DNA of 64,000 bases from an uncultured Clostridium sp. (GTDB lineage Bacteria > Bacillota > Clostridia > Lachnospirales > Lachnospiraceae): positions 53,535 through 117,534 of the forward strand of contig UQMJ01000007.1 in NCBI GenBank assembly GCA_900542035.1. Reading direction: 5' to 3'. Of the stretch, positions 1 to 8,882 are shown piece by piece. The notes below the pieces were generated by a model. The model was given only the letters and a program-made list of their open reading frames with translations. It did not search any database and was not told where the DNA came from. Within the stretch, counting starts at the first letter, position 1, and the number at the start of each line of letters is the position of its first letter. A program made the position numbers and the translations under genes.

Positions 1-1
1 A

Positions 2-838
2 CTGACCGCCCACGGAGATACGTTAGGGGCTATGGTCCGTTCCATCAGTTCCCAGGGAACCCTTCGGTTTGTCAGCGTAGGCGGGTATATGATGGAATCT
101 ATCGAGGGAACTTACTGCAAGATCCACACCCGCACCGGAAAGACCTATACCGGAACCATTCTTACCACAGCGCCTTCCGTACACACCTATGACGATGCCA
201 GAACCATGGAAAGAAAGCTGAAAAATATGGAAATCCGCATTGACGAGCCGGTAAAAAACGAAGAAGACGTAAAAGCCCTGGGAATCAGTGCAGGCGATTA
301 TATCAGCTTTGATCCCATGTTCCGCTATACCGAAAGCGGGTTTATTAATTCCCGCCATTTAGATGATAAAGCTTCCGTAGCAGTGCTTCTGGCAGTATTA
401 AAGTATTTATCTGAGACAGGAAAGCGTCCGGATCGTCCGGTAAAGATTGCCATCAGCAACTTCGAAGAGGTAGGATTTGGCGGTTCCTGGATTCCGGAAG
501 ACATCAGTGAATTTTTAGCAATCGATATGGGCGCCATCGGAGACGACTTAAATGGAGATGAATATAAAGTATCCATCTGCGCCATGGATTCTTCCGGCCC
601 TTATGATTATGAGATGACCAACCGGCTGATCCGGATTGCAGAGGAAAAAGGACTGGACTATGCAGTAGACATTTTCCCGCATTACGGTTCCGACGTGTCT
701 GCAGCGTTAAAGGGAGGCAACGACATCCGAGGCGCGCTGATTGGACAGGGCGTTCACGCTTCCCATGGCACAGAAAGAACCCACATTAAGGGGTTAGAGC
801 AGACGTACGAATTAGTAAAAGGATATTTAGGCGTGTAA
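2..838 (+). CDS. M42 family aminopeptidase, 3' part only
   Basis: Partial: the reading frame is open from base 2, so the start lies upstream of the window. The protein belongs to the M42 metallopeptidases (glutamyl aminopeptidase / PepA / FrvX group), cytosolic dinuclear-metal enzymes that trim N-terminal residues from peptides. Visible signatures are the first metal-ligand motif TAHGDTLGAM at the very beginning, DDKAS in the middle (bridging Asp), the catalytic/metal pair EEVG, a later D-x-G segment (AIDMGAIG) and the last ligand His in GVHASHGTERTH near the C-terminus. About 278 residues are present of roughly 340 usual for the family, so only the N-terminal strand region is missing. The next gene starts 33 bases downstream after a good Shine-Dalgarno site; no terminator is seen between them, but the function is unrelated to the glycan genes that follow. 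Confidence 0.9.
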   Translation: MTAHGDTLGAMVRSISSQGTLRFVSVGGYMMESIEGTYCKIHTRTGKTYTGTILTTAPSVHTYDDARTMERKLKNMEIRIDEPVKNEEDVKALGISAGDYISFDPMFRYTESGFINSRHLDDKASVAVLLAVLKYLSETGKRPDRPVKIAISNFEEVGFGGSWIPEDISEFLAIDMGAIGDDLNGDEYKVSICAMDSSGPYDYEMTNRLIRIAEEKGLDYAVDIFPHYGSDVSAALKGGNDIRGALIGQGVHASHGTERTHIKGLEQTYELVKGYLGV

Positions 839-871
839 CATTCTTTACGGCAGATACAGGAGGACAAGAAG

Positions 872-1579
872 ATGCAGGCAATATTACTGGCAGGAGGCCT
901 GGGAACCAGACTCCGCAGCGTAGTAAACGACCGGCCGAAACCCATGGCTCTGATTGAAGGACGTCCCTTTATGGAATACGTGGTTCACGAACTGTCCCGT
1001 CATGGAATTACCCATATTATTTTTGCAGTAGGCTATAAAGGATCCATGGTAGAGGAATATTTTGGAGACGGAAGCGCGTTTGGCGTGAAGGTTTCCTACG
1101 CCTATGAGGAAACGCTTCTTGGTACGGCAGGAGCGATTAAAAATGCCGGAAGATTCGTAGAGGACGACAGCGTTTACGTGCTGAATGCAGACACGTTTTA
1201 TCAGATTGATTATTCCCGACTTGCAGCCATGCAGCAGGAAAAGGGTCTGGATATGGCGTTGGTGCTTCGGGAAGTTCCCGACGTATCCCGCTATGGGGAA
1301 GCGGTGCTTTCGGATGGGATGCTGACTGGATTTAATGAAAAAAATCAGGAAAGCCGCCCTGGAACCATCAACGGAGGAGTCTACCTGATCAGAAAGTCCT
1401 TGCTGGATCAGATACCGGAAGGAAAGGTTTCCCTGGAAAATGAAATGATACCAAAGTGGATGAACGAGGGGAAACGTCTGGGAGGTTTTGTCAATGACGG
1501 ATATTTTATTGACATCGGGATTCCGGAAGCCTATTTCCAGTTTCAGGAAGATGTGAGAAAAGGAGTGGTCGTATGGTAA
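872..1579 (+). CDS. hddC: D-glycero-alpha-D-manno-heptose-1-phosphate guanylyltransferase-like nucleotidyltransferase
   Basis: A 235-residue sugar-phosphate nucleotidyltransferase. The N-terminal LAGGLGTRLR (residues 6-15) is the nucleotide-binding signature, RPKPM follows, GTAGAI (84-89) contacts the base/sugar and LNAD (104-107) carries a metal-binding Asp. Known HddC enzymes transfer GMP to D-glycero-alpha-D-manno-heptose 1-phosphate. The specific assignment rests mainly on position: it is the first of four genes that together make GDP-heptose (hddA, gmhB, gmhA follow). A Shine-Dalgarno AGGAGG (858-863) fixes the start. The 3' end overlaps hddA by 7 bases, implying translational coupling. 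Alternative: another NDP-hexose pyrophosphorylase such as a mannose-1-phosphate guanylyltransferase. Confidence 0.85.
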   Translation: MQAILLAGGLGTRLRSVVNDRPKPMALIEGRPFMEYVVHELSRHGITHIIFAVGYKGSMVEEYFGDGSAFGVKVSYAYEETLLGTAGAIKNAGRFVEDDSVYVLNADTFYQIDYSRLAAMQQEKGLDMALVLREVPDVSRYGEAVLSDGMLTGFNEKNQESRPGTINGGVYLIRKSLLDQIPEGKVSLENEMIPKWMNEGKRLGGFVNDGYFIDIGIPEAYFQFQEDVRKGVVVW

Positions 1580-2643
1580 TTCGAGGAAGAGCGCCTTTAA
1601 GAGTCAGCTTCGGAGGGGGCGGTACAGATGTGGCCCCATTCTGCGAGGAACAGGGCGGCGCCATTATTGGAAGCACCATCAACAAATATGCGTATTGTTC
1701 CATTGTACCAAGAGAAGATGACCAGATTATCGCCCATTCCCTGGATTTTGATACAACGGTAAAATACAACACAAAAGAAAATTATGTCTATGACGGCAAG
1801 CTGGATCTGGTAACCGCGGCGTTAAAGGCCATGGACATCCGGCAGGGCTGCGAGGTATATCTTCAGTGCGACGCGCCTCCAGGATCTGGTCTGGGAACGT
1901 CGTCTACGGTTATGGTGGCGCTTTTAACCGCCATGGCCCGTTGGAAAGGGGTAGAGTTAGACAGCTATGCTTTGGCAGATCTGGCTTATCAGGTAGAACG
2001 TCTGGATTTGAAGATTGACGGCGGCTATCAGGATCAGTATGCGGCGGCGTTTGGCGGATTTAACTTTATCGAGTTTCATGGCCGCAACAATGTGGTCGTC
2101 AATCCGCTGCGGATAAAGAAAGACATTATCCATGAACTCCAGTACAATCTGCTTTTGTGCTATACCGGCAACATTCACGTTTCTGCCAATATTATCAAAG
2201 ATCAGGTAAAAAATTACGAGAAAAAAGACGCGTTTGACGCCATGTGCGAGGTAAAGGCCCTGGCTTACGCCATGAAGGACGAACTGTTAAAGGGAAATCT
2301 GTACAGCTTTGGAAAACTCCTGGATTATGGCTGGGAGAGCAAGAAGCGGATGAGCAGCAAGATTACCAATCCTCAGATTGATGAACTGTACAACGAAGCC
2401 AAAAAAGCAGGAGCATTAGGCGGCAAACTTCTGGGAGCAGGCGGCGGCGGCTTCCTGTTAATGTTCTGTCCATATAACATCCGCCACGTAGTAGCAGCCC
2501 GCATGGAAGCGGCAGGCGGACAGGTAACAGACTGGAATTTTGAACTGAGGGGAGCGCAGAGTTGGATTACCAACGAGGACCGGTGGCAGTACGATGCAGT
2601 CAAGGTCCATATGCCAAACGGAAATTATGAGTTTAAACTATAA
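1573..2643 (+). CDS. hddA: D-glycero-alpha-D-manno-heptose 7-phosphate kinase (GHMP kinase)
   Basis: A 356-residue GHMP-superfamily kinase. It has the N-terminal substrate motif GGGGTD (residues 14-19), the ATP-binding motif PPGSGLGTSS (about 102-111) and a C-terminal glycine-rich motif 3 (LGGKLLGAGGGG, about 280-291). In the HddA branch the enzyme phosphorylates heptose 7-phosphate at the anomeric alpha position to give heptose 1,7-bisphosphate. The start ATG is preceded by AAGGAG and overlaps hddC; the end overlaps gmhB. Neighbouring genes supply the isomerase, phosphatase and nucleotidyltransferase steps, which argues for heptose rather than fucose or galactose as substrate. Length and motifs look intact. 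Confidence 0.9.
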   Translation: MVIRGRAPLRVSFGGGGTDVAPFCEEQGGAIIGSTINKYAYCSIVPREDDQIIAHSLDFDTTVKYNTKENYVYDGKLDLVTAALKAMDIRQGCEVYLQCDAPPGSGLGTSSTVMVALLTAMARWKGVELDSYALADLAYQVERLDLKIDGGYQDQYAAAFGGFNFIEFHGRNNVVVNPLRIKKDIIHELQYNLLLCYTGNIHVSANIIKDQVKNYEKKDAFDAMCEVKALAYAMKDELLKGNLYSFGKLLDYGWESKKRMSSKITNPQIDELYNEAKKAGALGGKLLGAGGGGFLLMFCPYNIRHVVAARMEAAGGQVTDWNFELRGAQSWITNEDRWQYDAVKVHMPNGNYEFKL

Positions 2644-3250
2644 AAAGGAAAAGCGGCCGGTAATTTTTCTGGATCGGGACGGTACAATCAACGAAGAAGT
2701 CAATTATCTGCACCGGCCGGAGGATTTAAAAATCCTTCCTGGCGCGGCAGAAGCCATCAGCCGGTTTAACCAGGCCGGTTTCTGGGTCATTGTGGTTACC
2801 AATCAGGCAGGCATTGGACGGGGGTATTATACGGAGAAGGATCTGGAAATTTTAAATCAGTATTTCAATCAGGTTCTGGCAGAAAAAAATGCCCATATTG
2901 ACGGCTTTTACTTCTGTCCCCACCATCCGGAGCATGGAATCGGAGAATATAAGAAAACTTGTGACTGCCGGAAACCTGGGATTGGAATGTTCCTTCAGGC
3001 AGAACGGGATTTCGCCATGGAAAAAGCCCATTCCTACATGATTGGCGACAAGCTGATTGACACCCAGGCCGGCCATCATTTCGGCGTTCCATCGATTCTG
3101 GTAGGCACTGGCTATGGAAAAGAGATTTTTGAGAACCAGTGCCAGGGCAGACGGACTACGAAAGATTATGAGTATTACGCAGAAAACCTGATGGAAGCGG
3201 CAGACTGGATTTTTAAGGAGGAACGCCAATGGCATCCAAAGAATACGTAA
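2627..3250 (+). CDS. gmhB: D-glycero-D-manno-heptose 1,7-bisphosphate 7-phosphatase (HAD family)
   Basis: A 207-residue HAD-superfamily IIIA phosphatase. FLDRDGTINEE (about residues 14-24) carries the nucleophile and acid/base Asp pair. VTNQAG is motif II. A cysteine/histidine cluster in the segment CPHHPEHG...TCDCRKPG resembles the zinc loop of GmhB. MIGDKLIDTQAG carries the motif III/IV Lys and Asp. The enzyme removes the 7-phosphate to leave heptose 1-phosphate for hddC. I chose the internal ATG at 2627 because homologues begin a few residues before the catalytic strand. An in-frame ATG at 2594 would add 11 residues inside the hddA coding region. Neither has a strong ribosome site, so coupling to hddA translation is likely. 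Confidence 0.88.
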   Translation: MSLNYKKEKRPVIFLDRDGTINEEVNYLHRPEDLKILPGAAEAISRFNQAGFWVIVVTNQAGIGRGYYTEKDLEILNQYFNQVLAEKNAHIDGFYFCPHHPEHGIGEYKKTCDCRKPGIGMFLQAERDFAMEKAHSYMIGDKLIDTQAGHHFGVPSILVGTGYGKEIFENQCQGRRTTKDYEYYAENLMEAADWIFKEERQWHPKNT

Positions 3251-3900
3251 CCTTATTGACAGAACGATATCCCCAGTTGAAACCAATCGGGGATCAGATA
3301 GAGGCGGCTTACAAGATACTGGAAACCTGCTATGAGCAGGGCGGAAAACTTCTGATTGCCGGAAACGGAGGAAGCTGCGCCGATGCAGAGCACATCGTAG
3401 GGGAACTGATGAAGGGATTTGTGAAACGCCGCAGAGTCAGCAAAGAAGAACAGGCTTTGCTGGAACAGGCAGGAATGCAAATCAGCCAGGACAGCCAGCT
3501 GGAAGAAAACCTGGGAACAGAACTGGCAGAATGCCTTCAGGGAGGACTTCCGGCCATTGCGTTAACCGGCCACAACGGTCTTTCTACGGCGTTTTTAAAT
3601 GATGTAAACGGGGAAATGATATATGCCCAGCAGCTTTGGGGATATGCCAGACCGGAAGACGTATTTTTGGGGATTTCCACATCTGGAAATTCCAAAAATA
3701 TTCTGTACGCTCTGGCTGCAGCCAGGGCAAAGGGGTTAAAAACAGTGGCATTAACCGGAAGAGACGGCGGAAAGCTGGCAAAATCAGCGGATGCGGCCAT
3801 CATCGTGCCGGAGCAGGAAACCTATAAAATCCAGGAACTGCACCTTCCCATTTACCATGCCTTATGCCTGATGTTAGAAGAGCATTTTTTTGAGTTATAA
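3229..3900 (+). CDS. gmhA: Sedoheptulose 7-phosphate isomerase
   Basis: A 223-residue SIS-domain isomerase that converts sedoheptulose 7-phosphate to D-glycero-D-manno-heptose 7-phosphate, the entry step of nucleotide-heptose synthesis. GNGGSCADAEH (residues 45-55) and LGISTSGNSKNI in the second half are the phosphate-binding and active-site loops. ETYKIQELHLPIYHALC near the C-terminus supplies the family's Glu/His catalytic region. The protein is somewhat longer than the roughly 190 residues of enterobacterial GmhA because of an insertion after the RRRVS segment. AAGGAGG lies just upstream, and the start overlaps gmhB by 22 bases. With hddA, gmhB and hddC the pathway is complete within 3 kb. 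Confidence 0.92.
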   Translation: MASKEYVTLLTERYPQLKPIGDQIEAAYKILETCYEQGGKLLIAGNGGSCADAEHIVGELMKGFVKRRRVSKEEQALLEQAGMQISQDSQLEENLGTELAECLQGGLPAIALTGHNGLSTAFLNDVNGEMIYAQQLWGYARPEDVFLGISTSGNSKNILYALAAARAKGLKTVALTGRDGGKLAKSADAAIIVPEQETYKIQELHLPIYHALCLMLEEHFFEL

Positions 3901-3914
3901 GATTAGGGGTTATT

Positions 3915-4697
3915 ATGAAAGAACACGTATTTGCAATCTGCGCCTATCAGGATTCGCCGTATCTGGAGGCCTGCATCCGCTCCTTAAAGATGCAGACCGT
4001 TCCGGCGGATATTATCCTGTGTACCTCTACGCCAAGCAGTTATATAGAGGGACTGGCAGAAAGCTATGAGATTCCCGTCTTTGTCCGGAAAGGACAGAGC
4101 AATATCAGAGACGACTGGGAATTTGCCTGCCATATGGCAGACGCCCGATTGGTTACCATTGCCCACCAGGACGATATGTACCATAAAACATATAAAGAAA
4201 CCCTGCTTTCTTACGCAAGGAAGTATCCGGATATGACTATGTTTACGACCGATTACGTGCTGGTAAAGGAAAATGATCTGGCAGTCAGGGATAAGGTAAG
4301 GCTGGTAAAAAAGATTCTGCGTCTTCCCCTGCGGATTCCGGCTTTGAACCATATCACTGCGGTAAAACGGGCGGCCCTTATTTTTGGAAATCCGATCTGC
4401 TGTCCGTCCTGTACGTACAATAAAGAGTTGATCGGAAGTCCTGTATTTGATTCCGGATTTCAATACGCTTTAGACTGGGACACCTTTGATCGTCTGGCAA
4501 AATGGGAGGGACGGTTTATCTGTGCAGAACGTCCCCTTCTGTATTACCGGATCCATGAGGCCAACGCAACCAAGGCCTGTATGAAAGGGGATCGGAGAAG
4601 CAGGGAGGAAATGGAGATGTTTTCCCGTTTCTGGCCGGAACCCATTGTAACAGGAATCATGCATTTTTATAAAAGGGCGTACAAGGAATATGAGTAG
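3915..4697 (+). CDS. Family 2 glycosyltransferase
   Basis: A 260-residue protein resembling inverting GT-A (family 2) glycosyltransferases. It has an N-terminal beta strand FAICAYQDSPYLEACIRSL, the usual nucleotide-sugar fold start, and a central TIAHQDDMY segment in the position of the metal-binding D-x-D. A DWDTFDRLAKWEG segment follows and resembles the acceptor/catalytic base region. No membrane segment is evident, so it should act at the cytoplasmic face on a lipid-linked glycan. Its place directly after the GDP-heptose genes suggests, but does not prove, that it transfers heptose. It overlaps the next gene by 8 bases. Donor and acceptor cannot be read from the sequence. Confidence 0.8.
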   Translation: MKEHVFAICAYQDSPYLEACIRSLKMQTVPADIILCTSTPSSYIEGLAESYEIPVFVRKGQSNIRDDWEFACHMADARLVTIAHQDDMYHKTYKETLLSYARKYPDMTMFTTDYVLVKENDLAVRDKVRLVKKILRLPLRIPALNHITAVKRAALIFGNPICCPSCTYNKELIGSPVFDSGFQYALDWDTFDRLAKWEGRFICAERPLLYYRIHEANATKACMKGDRRSREEMEMFSRFWPEPIVTGIMHFYKRAYKEYE

Positions 4698-6960
4698 TCA
4701 GGAAAAAAGAAAGAGCGTATTTCTGGGGCTTTTGGCAGCCGTAATTCTGGCGGCGGGAGTCGGGTGTTTGTTTATAAACGGCCCGCTGGGAGAAGTCTTA
4801 CGCTGGAATAACAACATACAGATGCTTGCCGAGGTTGGGGCAGTATTTGTATGGATGCTTCTCTCTTTCTGCGCAGCAAAAACGAAACGATCAGGGATTT
4901 GGATGGCACTGACGGGGATTTTCCTATTCTCCTGGTGCCATCAGGCATTTTTGCCTCTTCTGGTTTCCGGAGCTTACAGTCTGCTTCTGCTGGTGTTGGG
5001 AAAAATGGGAACCAGCTTTTTAGGCGTATGGAAGGACGTCCTTTTGTTTCATCCATCGTCCCTTATTATGGGATCCGGTCTGTGGATGCTTCTGGTCTGC
5101 GTCATTTCTGCGTTTGGAACCGGAGGCATGGATCTGTGGAGAGGTCTGGCAGTTGTTCTGGCCCTTGGGGCAGTTTTATGGATGTACGCGCAGAAAAAGA
5201 AGGGAAAGAACCTGCTTCGCTTTTCGGTTTTAGAAGAAAAAGGACAATGGGACAAAACAGAAGGGCTGATGCTTGCCATGATTCTGACCTGTATTCTGAT
5301 TCAGGCGGGACGGATGAATGTGGCCCTGGATTATGACTCCCTTCATTACGGTCTGCGTTCGCCTTATATCCTGGACAATGGCAGGGGAATCTATGAAAAT
5401 CTGGGAAGCGTCAATGTGGTTTATACCTATTCCAAAGGACTGGAAGTGCTGGCGCTGCCGCTTTCCGGCCTTTCCGGCTACGGGTTTGTCCTGGCGTTTA
5501 CCATCTGGCAGACAGTTGGGGTACTAATTATGGGCTACCGGCTGGCGGCAGCCATAGGCGGCAGGAAAAGAGGACTATTTGCAGCCTGTGTCATGGCTCT
5601 GACTCCTGGAATCTTAAATATGTCTGTGACGGCAAAAAGCGATATTCTAACGCTTTTGTTTCAGCTTGCAGCGATAGAAGGACTTCTTTTTATGGTCCGG
5701 TCAAAAGACAGAAAAGAGCAGGCAGGGCATCTGTTCATGACAGCCGGCGCCTGCCTCATCAGTTTTACATTAAAACCCACTTCCCTGGTGTTTTCGACGG
5801 CAGCGGTAGGATCCGGACTCCTGTGCTTAATGGCGATGAAAATTCCGGTTTTCCGGCTTCTGACAAAAGGAATTGGATTTTTCCGGTTTCTCCTTATCCC
5901 AGGAGCGGCGCTTTTGGGACTGTGGGCCAGGACCTATCTCCTTACGGGAATGCCGTCTACTTCGGTATTTACCAGCATCTGGGAGCTTCTGGGCTTTCAG
6001 GTGCGCTGGCCCTTTGCCTTTAGTTCGATTCCCAATGAAGGAATTTCCATGGGGGTGCTGGGCGGTCTTCTCCATCTGGCAGACCGGCTGGTCAGAATGT
6101 TTTTTGCCCCTCTGGGAGAAGACATGGATCATGTGATTATCGCCTGGGGAACGGGATTATTTCTGCTTTGCCTGACAGCGGCCATCTGCTGGGGCAGACA
6201 GGCGGCAAAGAAAAAGGAAACCAGACTTCTCTGGATCATTCTTTTTGTGGTCAGCGCAATCAGCATTGTCAGCATTTATCTGTTGTGGCAGGTAGACGGC
6301 AACTATTTTATGCTGTGGTATTCTCTGGCTGCAGTCTGCGCGGCTGTGGTTCTTCCTAAAAAGAACCGGAAAAAAGGCAGAAAGGAATCTGTCTGGCCGA
6401 AGTGGACAACAGGGCTGGCTGTACTGACGGCGGTGTTTCAGATTACGGTAATGTCTCTTACAAGCTGGGCAGGAGGCGTGGGATTTACTCCCGTTTCTTT
6501 TAAACATAAGGGCTATTATGATCACAGAACAGAAAGTTACCAGAAGGCAGAAGCAGCCGGAAGAGGAGAAATCTGGAAATTCCTGTCTTCCAATCCGAGA
6601 AATCGGGTCATTGCATTTGGAGAACATCCCCAGTGCCTGGATTTTGCCTGCAGTGTCCAGTCCTACTATGACACTACCGGAAGCGGAGGCAATGTGGTTC
6701 TGGTAAAGACCCTGGAAAATTTCAAGGATTATCTTCGCTATGCAAAAACGGATTATATTTATGCAGAAGCCGGACATTTAGAAGAAGGAAGTCGGGAGTG
6801 GGACGTTCTCCGATATCTGGTAGAGGAAGGAAGCCTGACGGAAATCCGCTATGAAAATGGAAACATGGTGGGAAAAGTCAGTCTGGACGGAACCGGATAC
6901 GGATCGGAACAGGCAGCTTTGGCTGCAGAAGAGTTTTATACAAAGATACTTCCCAAATAG
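4690..6960 (+). CDS. Large polytopic membrane protein, GT-C glycosyltransferase-like
   Basis: A 756-residue membrane protein with about a dozen hydrophobic segments and a C-terminal soluble part (roughly residues 600-756). The loop after the sixth or seventh helix contains DYDSLHYGLRSPYILDNG. An acidic residue in a large extracytoplasmic loop followed by aromatic residues is typical of GT-C enzymes, which use polyprenyl-phosphate sugars outside the membrane. I do not recognise a named family. It overlaps the upstream glycosyltransferase gene by 8 bases and is followed within 30 bases by a second protein of the same general architecture. Alternative: a polysaccharide polymerase (Wzy-like), which also has many helices and a large loop. 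Confidence 0.6.
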   Translation: MSSQEKRKSVFLGLLAAVILAAGVGCLFINGPLGEVLRWNNNIQMLAEVGAVFVWMLLSFCAAKTKRSGIWMALTGIFLFSWCHQAFLPLLVSGAYSLLLLVLGKMGTSFLGVWKDVLLFHPSSLIMGSGLWMLLVCVISAFGTGGMDLWRGLAVVLALGAVLWMYAQKKKGKNLLRFSVLEEKGQWDKTEGLMLAMILTCILIQAGRMNVALDYDSLHYGLRSPYILDNGRGIYENLGSVNVVYTYSKGLEVLALPLSGLSGYGFVLAFTIWQTVGVLIMGYRLAAAIGGRKRGLFAACVMALTPGILNMSVTAKSDILTLLFQLAAIEGLLFMVRSKDRKEQAGHLFMTAGACLISFTLKPTSLVFSTAAVGSGLLCLMAMKIPVFRLLTKGIGFFRFLLIPGAALLGLWARTYLLTGMPSTSVFTSIWELLGFQVRWPFAFSSIPNEGISMGVLGGLLHLADRLVRMFFAPLGEDMDHVIIAWGTGLFLLCLTAAICWGRQAAKKKETRLLWIILFVVSAISIVSIYLLWQVDGNYFMLWYSLAAVCAAVVLPKKNRKKGRKESVWPKWTTGLAVLTAVFQITVMSLTSWAGGVGFTPVSFKHKGYYDHRTESYQKAEAAGRGEIWKFLSSNPRNRVIAFGEHPQCLDFACSVQSYYDTTGSGGNVVLVKTLENFKDYLRYAKTDYIYAEAGHLEEGSREWDVLRYLVEEGSLTEIRYENGNMVGKVSLDGTGYGSEQAALAAEEFYTKILPK

Positions 6961-6986
6961 GGAATGAGTCAGGAAGGAAACAGATA

Positions 6987-8849
6987 ATGGAAAGAAAGCG
7001 TTCTCTGGAACAAATAAACAAATGGAAAAATGATGTAATTGCCGTTCTTCTGTTAGGGATATTCGCTTTTTTTATCAATCGCGGAATTGAAATCAAAGGC
7101 CTTTATATGGATGATCTCTATTTGTGGTCCTGTTATGGAGAGCAGTCTTTTACGGAATTTAATTTTCCCATGGGAAGCACCAGATTCCGCTTTTTGTATT
7201 ACCTGATGGCCTGGCTGGAACTGGCCTTTGTAGGAAACCATGTGACCTGGTTTGTGCCAATCAATCTTGTGCTCAATACCCTGGCGGCAGGCTTCGTTTA
7301 CTGGTTTGGAACCAGATTGGCAAAGTGCCGGTTTACCGGATTTCTGGCAGGCATTTTGTATCTGCTGTCCCGTATGTCTTACTATCAGATCAGCCAGGTA
7401 TACGGCCTTATGGAGACCGCGGCCACGATTATGGCGCTGGGAATCTTAATCTGTCTGTATCTGTTTCTGAATGAAGAAGGCAGGGACAAGCAGTTTTACG
7501 CAGCCTGTATCCTGTATTTTGCAGTCTGTTTTGTCCATGAACGGTATCTGGCCCTGCTTCCGCTGCTCTTCCTGGTTCTGCTTCTGACTGGAAAAAGAAC
7601 GGAAAAACCAGACTGGAAAAAGTGGCTGTCCCCATTGGTTTCCTTCGGAGCGGTTATGGCAATCCGGCGGCTGACCATTGGGTCGGTGGTTCCGGCCGGA
7701 ACCGGAGGAACCCAGGTAACGGATACCTTTTCCCTGTCGGAAGCCATTGGATACGCCCTCAGCCAGGTGGCCTACATTTTTGGATGCAACGCAGGGCCGG
7801 AACATTTAAACGGGATGTCCTGGGCAGATTCTCCCCGATGGGTCAAGATGCTGGTAATACTGGCAGATTTGGTATTGGCGCTGTTTGTGCTGGCATTTGT
7901 GGTGCAGATGATCCGGAACCGGAAACAGGCAGCCGGATATTTAAAGAATACGGCGTTATTTCTAACCTTTATCGCTTTGTGCATCGGCGCTTCCAGCGTA
8001 ACAGTGCGGGTGGAAATGCGGTGGATTTACGTCTCCTATACAGCCGCGCTGCTGTTTCTCTGCTACATATCAGGAGTTTTGCGTCAGCCGGCCGGAAAGT
8101 GGGAAAAGAGGGAAAACAGCAATCAGAGACTTTTCAGGAGAGGCGTTTATGCAGGGGGATTTCTTTTGTATCTGGCGCTGATGTTTCCGGTGGAGTGCTT
8201 TTACCGGCAGCAGTATCCGAAGCTGTATTTCTGGCCCAACCAGCTCCGCTACAATTCTCTGGCAGAGGAAACCTATGAAAAATACGGCGATGAGATTTTT
8301 GGAAAAACCATTTACATTGTAGGAAACTCCTATGAAATGAGCGATTTTACTGCCAGGACGTTCTTTAAAGTATTTGACAAAGAGAGAAAGGCAGAGGGCA
8401 CAACGGTTCAGTTTGTGGACAGTATTTTAGAAATCGGTCAGGTAACGGATCAGATGCTGATTTTAACGGAAGATCCGGCCCACAATGGATTCCAGGATAT
8501 TACAGAGACGGTACGCAGCTTAAAATGCCAGCGGATAGAGGGGTATTACAGCGACGGCTGGATGGATGAAATGGCCAGAATCCGTATTATGACCGGAAAA
8601 GAAGGCGTCATTCATCTGAAATTTATGTTTCCTGGCATTTTAACCGGAGGAGAGACTACCGAAATTTATATAGACGGAAATCTGGCGGCACAGATTCCGG
8701 TGACGGAAAGCGTGTACTACCAGGACATCAAAGCAGAGCCGTATCAGATTATCGAGCTGGAATTTTGCCACAATTTCTATATGCAGGACGCCAAAGAACA
8801 GCGGGGAACAAACCGTTTGGCGGTGCTGATGGAAATCAGGGCTGACTAA
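6987..8849 (+). CDS. Polytopic membrane protein, GT-C glycosyltransferase-like
   Basis: A 620-residue protein with one helix near residues 14-31, an acidic loop KGLYMDDLYLWSCYG, then about ten more hydrophobic segments to about residue 400 and a soluble C-terminal domain. The paired Asp in the first outer loop is the layout expected of GT-C enzymes such as ArnT/PMT-like proteins. The C-terminal part (about 430-620) is probably an extracytoplasmic beta-rich domain. Start ATG follows AGGAAGG. It is the second of three consecutive membrane proteins between the heptose and CDP-glucose genes, so transfer or modification of a lipid-linked or surface glycan is the likely role. No closer family is recognised. 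Confidence 0.6.
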   Translation: MERKRSLEQINKWKNDVIAVLLLGIFAFFINRGIEIKGLYMDDLYLWSCYGEQSFTEFNFPMGSTRFRFLYYLMAWLELAFVGNHVTWFVPINLVLNTLAAGFVYWFGTRLAKCRFTGFLAGILYLLSRMSYYQISQVYGLMETAATIMALGILICLYLFLNEEGRDKQFYAACILYFAVCFVHERYLALLPLLFLVLLLTGKRTEKPDWKKWLSPLVSFGAVMAIRRLTIGSVVPAGTGGTQVTDTFSLSEAIGYALSQVAYIFGCNAGPEHLNGMSWADSPRWVKMLVILADLVLALFVLAFVVQMIRNRKQAAGYLKNTALFLTFIALCIGASSVTVRVEMRWIYVSYTAALLFLCYISGVLRQPAGKWEKRENSNQRLFRRGVYAGGFLLYLALMFPVECFYRQQYPKLYFWPNQLRYNSLAEETYEKYGDEIFGKTIYIVGNSYEMSDFTARTFFKVFDKERKAEGTTVQFVDSILEIGQVTDQMLILTEDPAHNGFQDITETVRSLKCQRIEGYYSDGWMDEMARIRIMTGKEGVIHLKFMFPGILTGGETTEIYIDGNLAAQIPVTESVYYQDIKAEPYQIIELEFCHNFYMQDAKEQRGTNRLAVLMEIRAD

Positions 8850-8882
8850 TAGAGTTTTACAAATAGGAGGATTTACGATATA

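Noticed and set aside
6157..6777. Long antisense frames over coding genes (for example 206 codons here, 218 codons at 7622-8278 in another frame, 221 codons at 32386-33051)
   Set aside because: They lie opposite or out of phase to clearly conserved proteins, lack ribosome sites and show no family features; they reflect codon bias.
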